Shown piece by piece: positions 34,829-42,943 of a stretch of DNA of 64,000 nt (the stretch's first letter is position 1; every line of letters begins with the position of its first letter). This DNA comes from JBCDAP01 sp038747915 (GTDB lineage Bacteria > Planctomycetota > Phycisphaerae > Phycisphaerales > UBA1924): the NCBI GenBank assembly GCA_038747915.1, contig JBCDJJ010000001.1:1-64000 (forward strand), written 5' to 3'. Under the pieces are notes generated by a model. It had not been told where the DNA came from and did no database searches. It was given only the letters and a program-made list of their open reading frames with translations. The position numbers were made by a program, and so were the translations under genes.

Positions 34829-35917
34829 TCAGGGCGTGTACACCTCGGTCGGCTGACCGGTCGAAATCTCGCGCCCCGCGAAGTCGATCCCTCGGAGCCC
34901 GCCGCGCGTCCACTTGATGTAGCCCGGGTAGCGGTTGTCGTCGTTCGTATCACGATCGTTGCGCATGAGGTTGACCGTACTCGGATTCGCCGACTGCGGT
35001 TGGCTCGGGTTCCAGCCCCGATTGAGGTCCTCGGGGGTGAACGACCGGGCGGATCCGTCGAAGACCAACATCGGTTGCGGGATCCCCGGGAGAAAGAAGT
35101 ACTCCCCGTTGCGGTTGCCGCCGTGGTACGACAGCTGGTGGAACTTCAGTACTTTCTGCCCAGGGGCGCGGACCTTCTCGATGCGCGGGGCACCCAGCGA
35201 TGCTCGGGAACTCGCGCTGGTCGGACCGTCGATACCGTTCGGTGCTGTTGAGTTCTGCACCCAACGCGAGCGGTGAACTCTCCGCTCTGTCGAGGAGATG
35301 TCGACATTCTGGGCGGAGTCGACCGCCGAAACGGACAAGTGGTAACTCGAGGCGAAGGCGAATCGCTCGCGCAGCGACTGCTGTGTATCTGACGAACTCG
35401 AGACCTCCGCACCAACTTCCACCGGATCGAACTCCTCGAAGATGTCCGAACTCGCCTGCACCAACGGGCGATCGAGCGGGCACACGAACTCGGGGCTCGG
35501 CATCGACGTCTCGAAGTACGACGCGAGCGTCAGGTGAGAGTATCGGAGGTAGGGGAAGAAGCCACTCAGCGTCGAGAGTTCCCAATCGGGGTTTGGGCTG
35601 TGCGTGCGCACAAGCTCAACCACCTGGAGCACCGCGGCTTCGAGGTCGGTCGTCGGCTCAGCAACCCCCGGGATGGATTCGTGCGACGCGAGCGTCCAGG
35701 AAAGCCCATGGATGAGTCCGTTCTCGTCGACCGCGTATGAGTTCGCTCCGATCCCGATCTGGCGGAGGTTGCTCAAGCACCGCACGTCGCCGGCGGAGTT
35801 TCTCGCTGCCGCGAGCGCGGGGACCAGGAGCCCGATGAGCAGCGCGATGACGGCCACAACAACAAGCAACTCGATGAGTGTGAAGGCGTGGCATCGACAG
35901 CCGGTGTGATGATTCAT
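34829..35917 (-). CDS. Prepilin-like protein (type II leader)
   Basis: Starts at ATG 35917 (MNHHTGCRCHAFTLIELLVV), the prepilin leader here with HAFTLIEL, so alanine replaces the usual glycine before the cut site. Alanine is accepted by some peptidases but is less usual. The hydrophobic helix VVVAVIALLIGLLVPALAAAR follows, then RCLSNLRQIGIGANSYAVDENGL, a typical DUF1559-like continuation. Near the C-terminus QPMLVFDGSARSFTPEDL carries the DG motif. The longer frame upstream reads into the family B gene's 3' end and is unlikely. It begins 61 bases after the family B gene stop and is probably co-transcribed with it. Confidence 0.86.
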   Translation of the reverse strand: MNHHTGCRCHAFTLIELLVVVAVIALLIGLLVPALAAARNSAGDVRCLSNLRQIGIGANSYAVDENGLIHGLSWTLASHESIPGVAEPTTDLEAAVLQVVELVRTHSPNPDWELSTLSGFFPYLRYSHLTLASYFETSMPSPEFVCPLDRPLVQASSDIFEEFDPVEVGAEVSSSSDTQQSLRERFAFASSYHLSVSAVDSAQNVDISSTERRVHRSRWVQNSTAPNGIDGPTSASSRASLGAPRIEKVRAPGQKVLKFHQLSYHGGNRNGEYFFLPGIPQPMLVFDGSARSFTPEDLNRGWNPSQPQSANPSTVNLMRNDRDTNDDNRYPGYIKWTRGGLRGIDFAGREISTGQPTEVYTP

Positions 35918-35978
35918 CTGTAATCCCCAAAACCAGGATTCAATGCGTCCTGACCGCGTGCGACCCCCGCACGCGCCT

Positions 35979-37184
35979 CTAGCTCTCGTTTTCACTCGAC
36001 TTGAATCGCATCCACGAGACGGAGTGCAGCACCGGGTGCTCGATCTTCGCTCGATACACACCAAGCTCTTCCGCATCCCATCCGAGGCGCCGGGCAACGC
36101 TGTGTACCATCTCCGCGTAGCGAGGCAGCCCTGGTGTGGCCAGGCAGTTCGTCCCAACCCCGAGCAGTTCGACCCGTTCGCGAATCGGGAGCACCATGGC
36201 GCGTTTGTCGCCGGGCCACGCGAGCGCATCGGACTGCTTCTCCGGGATCCTCAACTCGGGCATCCTGCCGTCGACGAGCGAAAGCGGGATCAGACAATCC
36301 TGCACGAGCAGCTTGGTCGGCGTCGAGACCTCCACCATCGAGTTGAACAAGTCTTGGAATTCAACGTTGCGGATCTCGGACCAGAGGAAGCACGTGAACG
36401 CGTGGTTGAGCCCGAGTTGGTCGGGGTCCGCGTACGAGCGGACGAACCCGTCCCCGTGATGATCGTGGTGGATCGGTGGCAGCGGGTCGCTCGAGAACTC
36501 CTCGAGGATCATGTTCTCGATGACATTCGAGGCGTCGTGCGGCGCGAGCTGATCACCTGCGAGCGGTCTGAGCTGCAGGTCGGCGAATTTCGATCGATTC
36601 ACTTGCAGCGGCACGCCACTGCGGAGCCGGTAGAGATTCATGTGCCCACGGATCACCGCGAGGTCGACACGACCATCGGTGGCAGCGGGCATGACGATGA
36701 GGCAGGCGAGTGTGAGGTCGCAGCATCGGCCGATGAGCTCGCGGTTTGCCCGGTAGGCGATACGCTTCAGATCTCGCTCGTGGTCGCTCAGCCCCTCGCC
36801 GGTGACCGATCGGATCATGATCTCGAGCGAGCTGCGTGTGTCGGCGTGCCGTGGCACTTCGTCGTGGAAGCGGATCGCTGCGGTCTCAAGGCGTGCAAGC
36901 ACACCGTCGGGCACACCGCGTGCCTTTGCTGCCTTGATCACGCTCCGCGTCGCAGCAAGGCCCGGGGCGCTCACGCCCGCGGTGATGGCTGGCTCCGCGA
37001 ACGCAGCGCGATGCACCTGCCAGGCGAGTTTGTTGTTCAAGCCCAGCGCCCGCTCGATGCCGACCGGACGGTCGATAGTCTCCGGCAGGGCAGCGATCAG
37101 CTCCGAGAAGGCCGACTTCAACTGACGTGTGGCGTCGGCGACTCGATCGTCGATCTGTGTCTCGGGCGTGGTGAGGGTGGTCAT
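35979..37184 (-). CDS. Unrecognised protein, paralogue B of a local family
   Basis: About 401 residues from ATG 37184 (MTTLTTPETQIDDRVADATRQ); the frame is open further upstream but with unlikely sequence. There is no signal peptide or membrane helix. It shares with the protein at 30812-32203 the HTH-like N-terminal pattern (RPVGIERALGLNNKLAWQV), the KRIAYRANRELIG segment and VDLAVIRGHMNLYRLRSGV; the C-terminal half is more diverged. As with paralogue A, the next gene downstream is a prepilin-like gene. I do not know the function. Regulation of the adjacent surface proteins is a reasonable guess because the LacI genes of the other loci occupy the same position. Confidence 0.72.
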   Translation of the reverse strand: MTTLTTPETQIDDRVADATRQLKSAFSELIAALPETIDRPVGIERALGLNNKLAWQVHRAAFAEPAITAGVSAPGLAATRSVIKAAKARGVPDGVLARLETAAIRFHDEVPRHADTRSSLEIMIRSVTGEGLSDHERDLKRIAYRANRELIGRCCDLTLACLIVMPAATDGRVDLAVIRGHMNLYRLRSGVPLQVNRSKFADLQLRPLAGDQLAPHDASNVIENMILEEFSSDPLPPIHHDHHGDGFVRSYADPDQLGLNHAFTCFLWSEIRNVEFQDLFNSMVEVSTPTKLLVQDCLIPLSLVDGRMPELRIPEKQSDALAWPGDKRAMVLPIRERVELLGVGTNCLATPGLPRYAEMVHSVARRLGWDAEELGVYRAKIEHPVLHSVSWMRFKSSENES

Positions 37185-37361
37185 GACGCCCAGCTTCCCA
37201 CGTGCATGTATGCCCCGGCGTCGGGTGTCAATCGCTTCGCACCCGACCGCTGAGGTTGGTGTGTTGCCGGTGAGGTTGGTGCCTGGATGTGTCTCAACGG
37301 TGCTCCACGTGGCCTGTCTCATGCTCAGTATGGCCCCGCGATCCGATTCGGCCAAGAAAAA

Positions 37362-37371
37362 TTACGCGTAA
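37362..37371. promoter_or_regulatory. Palindrome TTACGCGTAA in divergent gap
   Basis: A perfect 10-base palindrome, next to an A-rich stretch (AAGAAAAATTA), in the 272-base gap between the divergent family B gene and FG-GAP gene. The neighbouring GAAAAATTA also occurs in the palindrome region upstream of family A (minus strand). It may be a protein-binding site; this rests on symmetry and position only. Confidence 0.3.
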
Positions 37372-37456
37372 GATTGCTCTTCGAACTTGTCCGCTGCGTG
37401 AGTGAGCGCAAGGTGAGTGATGTCCGGCTCGACATTCTGTGACCCAAGGACCTATC

Positions 37457-39235
37457 ATGAACCTAACATTTATGTGTTCTCTCTCACCGTTTGCCGTTGT
37501 TCTCCTGGCTACGGGCACAAGCAGCGTGGCGCAGCTCCCCGGATACACCTTGGTGCCGTCGATGAGTGTGCAGGTTGGCGATGAAAACCGTGACGGCGGC
37601 ATGTTCGTCAACCTCGATGACGACCCAGAACTGGAGTACGTAGCGCAGGCCCGCGACACCGTCTACGCGCTCAACCCCGATGGCTCCGCGGTCGCGGGGT
37701 GGCCGATCGTGGACGCCGACCGCAACATCTCCGGCGTCGTCGTGGGTGATCTCGCTGGCGGGGCACCGGCGTGGGGCGATGTCGACGGCGATGGTGAAGA
37801 GGAGATCGTCGTCACCACCTTCTTCTTCGGCATCCGCTCGTTCCTCCGCGTGATCGAGAAAGATGGCTCGCTCAACCCTGCCTTCTCGTTCCAAATCGGG
37901 GCGACCGGCCGCGGACCCTCGCTCGCGAACCTCGATTCCGATCCCGCGCTTGAGATCCTCGTGAACGAGTCGTTCAGCAACCCCACCTCGGGCGACATCA
38001 CGATCTACGACAACAACGGGTTCTTCTTCGGGAATTTCCCGATCGCGCTCGACGACCTCGATCAGTTCACACCACCCGGGGCGCCCAACCCGCCGGAGTC
38101 ACCGTTCGGCGCCACGCCATCCGTCGGTGACATCGACGATGATGGGCAGCCGGAGATCGTGACGACATCGCGGTACGGTATCTACGCCTTCGAGACCGAT
38201 GGCTCTTTAGTGCCCGGCTTCCCGTTCGATATCCGCACCATCGAGCCGGGCACACCCAACGGTCCGAAGCGTGAGATGGGGAGCTTCGCTGCGGTCTCGC
38301 TCGCCGATCTCGATGGGAACGGTGATCTCGAGCTGATCTTCCCGGTGGGGATCTTCCAGGATGCATCGAACATTCCGTTCCCGCCTCCCCTAGTGCATGT
38401 GATCAACCACGACGGCACACCATTCCCGGGAAACTGGCCCTTCGCGGTGATGAACCCGGTGGTCGACGGCTCCATCGGCGAGTCGACCAACCTGAATCGG
38501 CCCGTGTCGGTCGCGGACATCGACCTCGATGGCAGCTACGACATCGTCTTTGGTGACGCGACGCTTTCGCCCAACCCGGTCAACCAGATCTACGCCCTCG
38601 AAACCGACGGCACCATCAAGCCAGGCTTCCCGATCAACGACACACCGGCACAGAACCCGATGATGATGATCGCAAACCTCGATGCCGACCCCGAGCTCGA
38701 GATCATCGGCTGGGACAACGCCGCGGCCTTCCCCAACATGGTTTACAACCACGACGGCACGCAGGATCCGGCGTGGATCTTCGACAATATCCTCGATAAC
38801 CCGGCAACCTTCGATTTCGACGGCGCCGGGACGCCCACGATCGGTGACTACGACCTCGACGGCACACTCGATGTCATGTGGGTCACGAACAATCTGACGG
38901 GTAATCCTCTGACCGCTACCGAGTTTCCGCGTTTTGCGCGTGTCACCAATTTCTGGCTCTTCTCCGGCACGAACGCCTTCAACGACCAGAGCGCTCCCGT
39001 CCGTACCTATGGGTACAACAACCAACGCACCTTCGAGGCCGTCCCTCTCGCACTCATTGGTCCGGTCTGCCTCGTCGACTTCAACACCGATGGCTTTGTG
39101 AACAGCGATGACGTCGATGATTTCACAGCTGTGCTTGGCTCGGGAGATCCGGTGACCGACTTGAACGATGACGGCAGCTTCGACGCCGTCGACCTCGCGC
39201 TGTTCTTTGATCTCCTCCGCTTCGGATGCGACTGA
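37457..39235 (+). CDS. Secreted FG-GAP/VCBS repeat protein with dockerin-like tail
   Basis: Start at ATG 37457 (MNLTFMCSLSPFAVVLLATGTS, signal peptide), with AGGA 6 bases upstream. The mature chain is a series of FG-GAP/VCBS beta-propeller units, seen as repeated PAWGDVDGDGEEEIVV, PSVGDIDDDGQPEIVT, VSLADLDGNGDLELIF, VSVADIDLDGSYDIVF and PTIGDYDLDGTLDVMW, all with D-x-D-x-D/G calcium-loop spacing. The C-terminus (from CLVDFNTDGFVNSDDVDDF) has two EF-hand-like loops and ends LLRFGCD, with bracketing cysteines. There is no catalytic motif. It is first of four plus-strand genes for exported proteins and probably acts in surface adhesion or scaffolding. Confidence 0.88.
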   Translation: MNLTFMCSLSPFAVVLLATGTSSVAQLPGYTLVPSMSVQVGDENRDGGMFVNLDDDPELEYVAQARDTVYALNPDGSAVAGWPIVDADRNISGVVVGDLAGGAPAWGDVDGDGEEEIVVTTFFFGIRSFLRVIEKDGSLNPAFSFQIGATGRGPSLANLDSDPALEILVNESFSNPTSGDITIYDNNGFFFGNFPIALDDLDQFTPPGAPNPPESPFGATPSVGDIDDDGQPEIVTTSRYGIYAFETDGSLVPGFPFDIRTIEPGTPNGPKREMGSFAAVSLADLDGNGDLELIFPVGIFQDASNIPFPPPLVHVINHDGTPFPGNWPFAVMNPVVDGSIGESTNLNRPVSVADIDLDGSYDIVFGDATLSPNPVNQIYALETDGTIKPGFPINDTPAQNPMMMIANLDADPELEIIGWDNAAAFPNMVYNHDGTQDPAWIFDNILDNPATFDFDGAGTPTIGDYDLDGTLDVMWVTNNLTGNPLTATEFPRFARVTNFWLFSGTNAFNDQSAPVRTYGYNNQRTFEAVPLALIGPVCLVDFNTDGFVNSDDVDDFTAVLGSGDPVTDLNDDGSFDAVDLALFFDLLRFGCD

Positions 39236-39369
39236 TGGACCTCGCTTGTATCGAGTCGCCCGCGTGTCTGGGGGGCTTGTGGAGGAGTACGAGGAGGCGA
39301 TCTTGCCTGGCGTCACCGAAGGGTGGCGCCGGTCTTTGCTCCAACGGGCCTCTGGGACTTTGGGGATGA

Positions 39370-39391
39370 CGCCCCGTCTGTGCGCGGGGCG
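39370..39391 (+). terminator. GC-rich hairpin between FG-GAP and PEP-CTERM-like genes
   Basis: Stem CGCCCCG (39370-39376) pairs with CGGGGCG (39385-39391) around an 8-base loop, in the 196-base gap after the FG-GAP gene. No T-run follows directly, so it may be a weak terminator, an attenuator or an mRNA-stabilising stem. Confidence 0.35.
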
Positions 39392-39431
39392 GGTCCGTTG
39401 AAGCTGATGCGCCTTTGTTTGGAGACACGTC

Positions 39432-40274
39432 ATGCGCACGAAAGGTGTAGTGGGGGTAGTGGCAGTGCTGCTCGGGGTTCCGCTGGTGCAGGCATCGGTC
39501 ATCGGGGCCGCGGTCTCGCAGGACGCTGCCGATGATCTGTTCGTCACCGAGCAGATCGATAATCCGGGTGACTTGAATCCGCTGCAGCACATGTTCCGGA
39601 TCGAGTCAGCGCCTCGCGTCTTCGACTCCTCCCCGCTGGGCACGAACGTACCGCGGGGCATGGCCGACTTCTCGGGCACCAGCAACCCGGCGGATACCGT
39701 GGGCATCATCCGCACGACCACCGACGGACGTCTGTTCGGGGTGTACGACACCAACGCCGGTGCCGCGCCGGGGTTCGGTCAGTCTCGCACGCTGGCCGCG
39801 AGCTGGACTTTCGATGTGTCCTCCACCTCGGGCCCGCTCGATGTCTCGGTCGAGATGGCTGCGACCGGGCAGTTCGATGCGGCGGATGACTTCCCGAATT
39901 TCGATGGTGCCGACTCGTTCAGCTTCACCTATCAGTTTGACACTGGGCCGGTGCTCGATCTCTTCACCTTCGACATCATCACCGGCTCCTTCACCCACAC
40001 CACAGAGGGGGGCAATACAGAGACCTTTACTACAACGATTGAGGTCAACGGCGCGACCATCCTCGACAACGTGTTCCAGGTGCTTCAGAGCGCGCCGCTT
40101 GTCGGATCGGGCAGCACGCTCACGGTCGGATTCGCAGCGAACACGGACCCGGGCTTCTTTGATCAGGAGGCTTTCGCGTTCCGAAATATCGAGGTTTCGG
40201 TCGTCCCGGCTCAATCCGTCGGAGTCGTGTTGCTGCCAGTTGGAATCATGGCGACGAGGCGTCGCGCGTACTGA
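39432..40274 (+). CDS. Secreted protein with PEP-CTERM-like sorting tail
   Basis: 280 residues. A signal peptide (about 1-21) precedes a beta-rich body with no recognised fold. The C-terminus reads SVVPAQSVGVVLLPVGIMATRRRAY: a proline-containing start, one hydrophobic segment and a terminal Arg cluster, the layout of PEP-CTERM exosortase substrates, although the usual PEP motif is replaced by VPAQ. No exosortase gene is in the window. It starts 196 bases after the FG-GAP gene and ends 131 bases before the subtilase start. Function is unknown; a surface-displayed or matrix protein is likely. Confidence 0.75.
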   Translation: MRTKGVVGVVAVLLGVPLVQASVIGAAVSQDAADDLFVTEQIDNPGDLNPLQHMFRIESAPRVFDSSPLGTNVPRGMADFSGTSNPADTVGIIRTTTDGRLFGVYDTNAGAAPGFGQSRTLAASWTFDVSSTSGPLDVSVEMAATGQFDAADDFPNFDGADSFSFTYQFDTGPVLDLFTFDIITGSFTHTTEGGNTETFTTTIEVNGATILDNVFQVLQSAPLVGSGSTLTVGFAANTDPGFFDQEAFAFRNIEVSVVPAQSVGVVLLPVGIMATRRRAY

Positions 40275-40405
40275 TTGTCTTCCCGGTGTTCGCGTCCTCC
40301 TCTGATGAGGGGGCGCTTTCTCCCGCCCCGGTCTGTCGCGGAGCGAGAGAACGCGCCCGAGATGGCTGGGCGAATGTTCGGCCGCACATGCACGGAGTCA
40401 GTCTG

Positions 40406-42769
40406 GTGAAGCTATTCACTCATTCTCGCCCTGTGGGAACCACCATCGCGCTGTCGTGTGTCGGACTCAGCGTCAGCGCCGGAATGGTCGCCGCCCCGCC
40501 TGAGCTGCCGGCTCATGCAGCTGATGCGCTACCGGACCTCAGCATGGCCCACGCAAGCGATTCGTTGCTGGTGCGCTGCGCCGCGGGTGCTGATCATCAG
40601 GCGTTCAAGGATGCCATCGCTGCGCTTGGCGGGTCTGTGGTCTGGGAGTCGGCGGCGGTCCCCGGTCTGTGTCGCGTGTCGATCGACGCCCCGGTCGAGC
40701 AGGCACTCATCGAGTTTCAGTCGAAGCCAGCGCTTGTGATGTGCGTCGAGCCCGATTGGATCGGTCGTATCGAGCTCGTCCCAAATGATCCCTTCTTCTC
40801 GAGCCAGTGGAGCAAGCTCAATACAGGCCAGTTCATCGATGGCGTTCGTGGGACGCCAGGCGCCGATATCAATGCGGCGCCCGCGTGGGATCTCTTCACT
40901 GGAACGTCGGATACCGTGGTCGCGATCATTGATACAGGAGCGGTCTACTCTCACCCCGATCTGATCGACAACATCTGGACCAACACCGATGAGATCCCCG
41001 CGAACGGCATCGACGACGATGCCAACGGGTACATCGATGACATTCACGGCTACGACTTCCTGAACGACAGCGGTTCGACCATCGAGTCGCTCGCCGACAA
41101 CCCGGTGCATGCCACGCACATCGCAGGAGTCATCGGTGCGAGCGGCGACAATGGTGTCGGCATTGCTGGCATCAACTGGGATGTCCGCCTGATGTACCTC
41201 AAGGTCGCCGATGTCAACGGCAACATCCAGGTCGGTCGTGCGGTGGAGGCCATCGAGTACGCCGTTGCGAACGGTGCCACCATCTCAAACAACAGTTACA
41301 GCTACAACTTTCCAAGCCCGGCTCTCCAAGCGGTCATCGCGTCTGCGAGTGCGAACGACCATGTCTTCGTCGCGAGCTCGGGGAATGATGGCACGTCTGA
41401 GGGCGGCTACCCATGCGCGTTCGAGCTGGACAATATCACATGCGTGACGGCGCTCACCAATCGCGATCTGCTCCCCGGGTTCGCGCAGTACAACGAGGTG
41501 GATGTCGACCTGGGCGCACCGGGGGTCGATGTGCTGTCAACCGTGCCGTTCGAGGCAGCGGCGACGGGCTACGGCCTGCTCACCGGCACATCGTTCGCGA
41601 GCCCACAGGTCACCGGCGCCGCTGCGCTCCTCCGTGGCTATCGCCCGATGTGGACCGCCACGCAGATCATTGAGCACCTGCACGCGACAACACGGTCCGT
41701 CGACGATCTCGCCGGCCGGACGGTCACGGGAGGCGCGCTCGACCTCGGGGCCGTGATGACTGGCGCCTTTCTCCCACCGACGTTCGACGCTGTGACGACA
41801 CCCGAGGGTCTTACGCCGCCATGTACACCTGTGACCGTGTCGGCGATCGCCGATCCGCGTGAGGATGTCATCATCTTTGATCCGCGCGTGATCTACCGTC
41901 TCGACGCCGGACCTTGGCAGGAAGAACCGCTCGACGAGGATGGTCATGCCACACTTCCCGCGGTCTTGTGCGGTCAGACACTCGAGTACTACTTCCTCAC
42001 GAGAGGCTTTGAATCCGGTGACATCACCTATCCTGTGGCCGGCCCGGATCAGCCGCTCGTGCTAGAAGGTGGAGTGCTTGGCGAGGTGTACGCCGACTCC
42101 TTCATGATCGACAACGGATGGACACAGGGCTGGCCCGGCGATACCGCGGTGTCGGGTTTCTGGTCGCGCGGCACACCCTCGATGACCTCGGCACAGCCTG
42201 GCGCGGGCTCGGATGACGACTTCTGCTTCGTTACCGACGGCAGTGACAACGGTCTTCTCGGTGCCTTCGACGTCGACGGAGGCACGACCTCGCTCGTCAG
42301 CCCGCGGATCGATCTCGCCGGTGCTTCCGATGTGGTGATCTCCTACGATCGGTGGTTCCACAATCAATTCGGCACCACACCGAACGAGGACGTCTTCACG
42401 GTCGAGGTTTCAAACGATGATGGCCTGACCTGGGTGATCGCGGAGACTGTCGGTCCGACCGGAACCGGCACCGCTGGGGGCTGGATCCCCTCATCGGTCC
42501 AGCTCGACAGCTTCATCATGCCCACCACATCGGTCCGTATCCGCTTTGTAGCGGGCGACACGGGTGGCTTCTCGATTGTCGAGGCGGGGGTCGACAATAT
42601 CCGCATCTCGGCGAGAACCTGCGGCGTCCAGAGCCTCAGCGCTGACGTCACCGGTGATGGCGTCGTCAACGCCAATGATGTTCAGGCGTACCTGGCGTCC
42701 CTCTCAGGCACCGACTCGTTCGACGTGGCAGCGTTCTTCCTCGACCTGTCGTTGGCCTGCAGCGAGTAG
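40406..42769 (+). CDS. Secreted subtilisin-family (S8) serine protease with dockerin-like tail
   Basis: I place the start at GTG 40406 (MKLFTHSRPVGTTIALSC, signal peptide), with CGGAG 8 bases upstream; ATG 40388 is an alternative without a good site. The catalytic triad is visible: IIDTGAVYSHPD (D176), HATHIAGVIG (H238) and GTSFASPQVTG (S396), plus the oxyanion asparagine in SSGNDG (N327). A propeptide-like region (about 45-125) precedes it. After about residue 440 comes a beta-sandwich part (from about 590, MAM/CUB-like in appearance: YDRWFHNQFGT, VEVSNDDGLTWV). The C-terminus (SADVTGDGVVNANDVQAYL, ending ACSE) is dockerin-like. It may process neighbouring surface proteins. Confidence 0.92.
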   Translation: MKLFTHSRPVGTTIALSCVGLSVSAGMVAAPPELPAHAADALPDLSMAHASDSLLVRCAAGADHQAFKDAIAALGGSVVWESAAVPGLCRVSIDAPVEQALIEFQSKPALVMCVEPDWIGRIELVPNDPFFSSQWSKLNTGQFIDGVRGTPGADINAAPAWDLFTGTSDTVVAIIDTGAVYSHPDLIDNIWTNTDEIPANGIDDDANGYIDDIHGYDFLNDSGSTIESLADNPVHATHIAGVIGASGDNGVGIAGINWDVRLMYLKVADVNGNIQVGRAVEAIEYAVANGATISNNSYSYNFPSPALQAVIASASANDHVFVASSGNDGTSEGGYPCAFELDNITCVTALTNRDLLPGFAQYNEVDVDLGAPGVDVLSTVPFEAAATGYGLLTGTSFASPQVTGAAALLRGYRPMWTATQIIEHLHATTRSVDDLAGRTVTGGALDLGAVMTGAFLPPTFDAVTTPEGLTPPCTPVTVSAIADPREDVIIFDPRVIYRLDAGPWQEEPLDEDGHATLPAVLCGQTLEYYFLTRGFESGDITYPVAGPDQPLVLEGGVLGEVYADSFMIDNGWTQGWPGDTAVSGFWSRGTPSMTSAQPGAGSDDDFCFVTDGSDNGLLGAFDVDGGTTSLVSPRIDLAGASDVVISYDRWFHNQFGTTPNEDVFTVEVSNDDGLTWVIAETVGPTGTGTAGGWIPSSVQLDSFIMPTTSVRIRFVAGDTGGFSIVEAGVDNIRISARTCGVQSLSADVTGDGVVNANDVQAYLASLSGTDSFDVAAFFLDLSLACSE

Positions 42770-42851
42770 CATTCGCAGCGCGCCCGAAGCGAGAGCCGTT
42801 CCAACGGGCCTTCGTACTCGGCCGCCGGTCGGCCCCGCAACATCGAAAATT

Positions 42852-42870
42852 ATCATATGATCGCGATCGC
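42852..42870. promoter_or_regulatory. Palindromes ATCATATGAT and GCGATCGC upstream of GDDxY gene
   Basis: Two palindromes, 10 bases (42852-42861) and 8 bases (42863-42870), lie one base apart, 74-92 bases before the GDDxY gene start. Possible regulator site; position and symmetry only. Confidence 0.3.
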
Positions 42871-42943
42871 TCGCGGTTGGGAGCGTCGATGTGGTCGGCG
42901 TTCGTGACCAACGGGAGTGTCTGCTCTCGCGGAGATCAACACC

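Noticed and set aside
34377..34856. Small plus-strand gene in the 521-base gap
   Set aside because: It overlaps the end of the prepilin-like gene, has no ribosome binding site, and its sequence is not domain-like.
38390..39754. 454-codon minus-strand frame opposite the FG-GAP gene
   Set aside because: Antisense of a clear repeat protein and no ribosome binding site or recognisable domain.
40310..40329. Hairpin GGGGCG/CGCCCC after the PEP-CTERM-like gene as a terminator
   Set aside because: Only six base pairs and no T-run follow, so it is not convincing.
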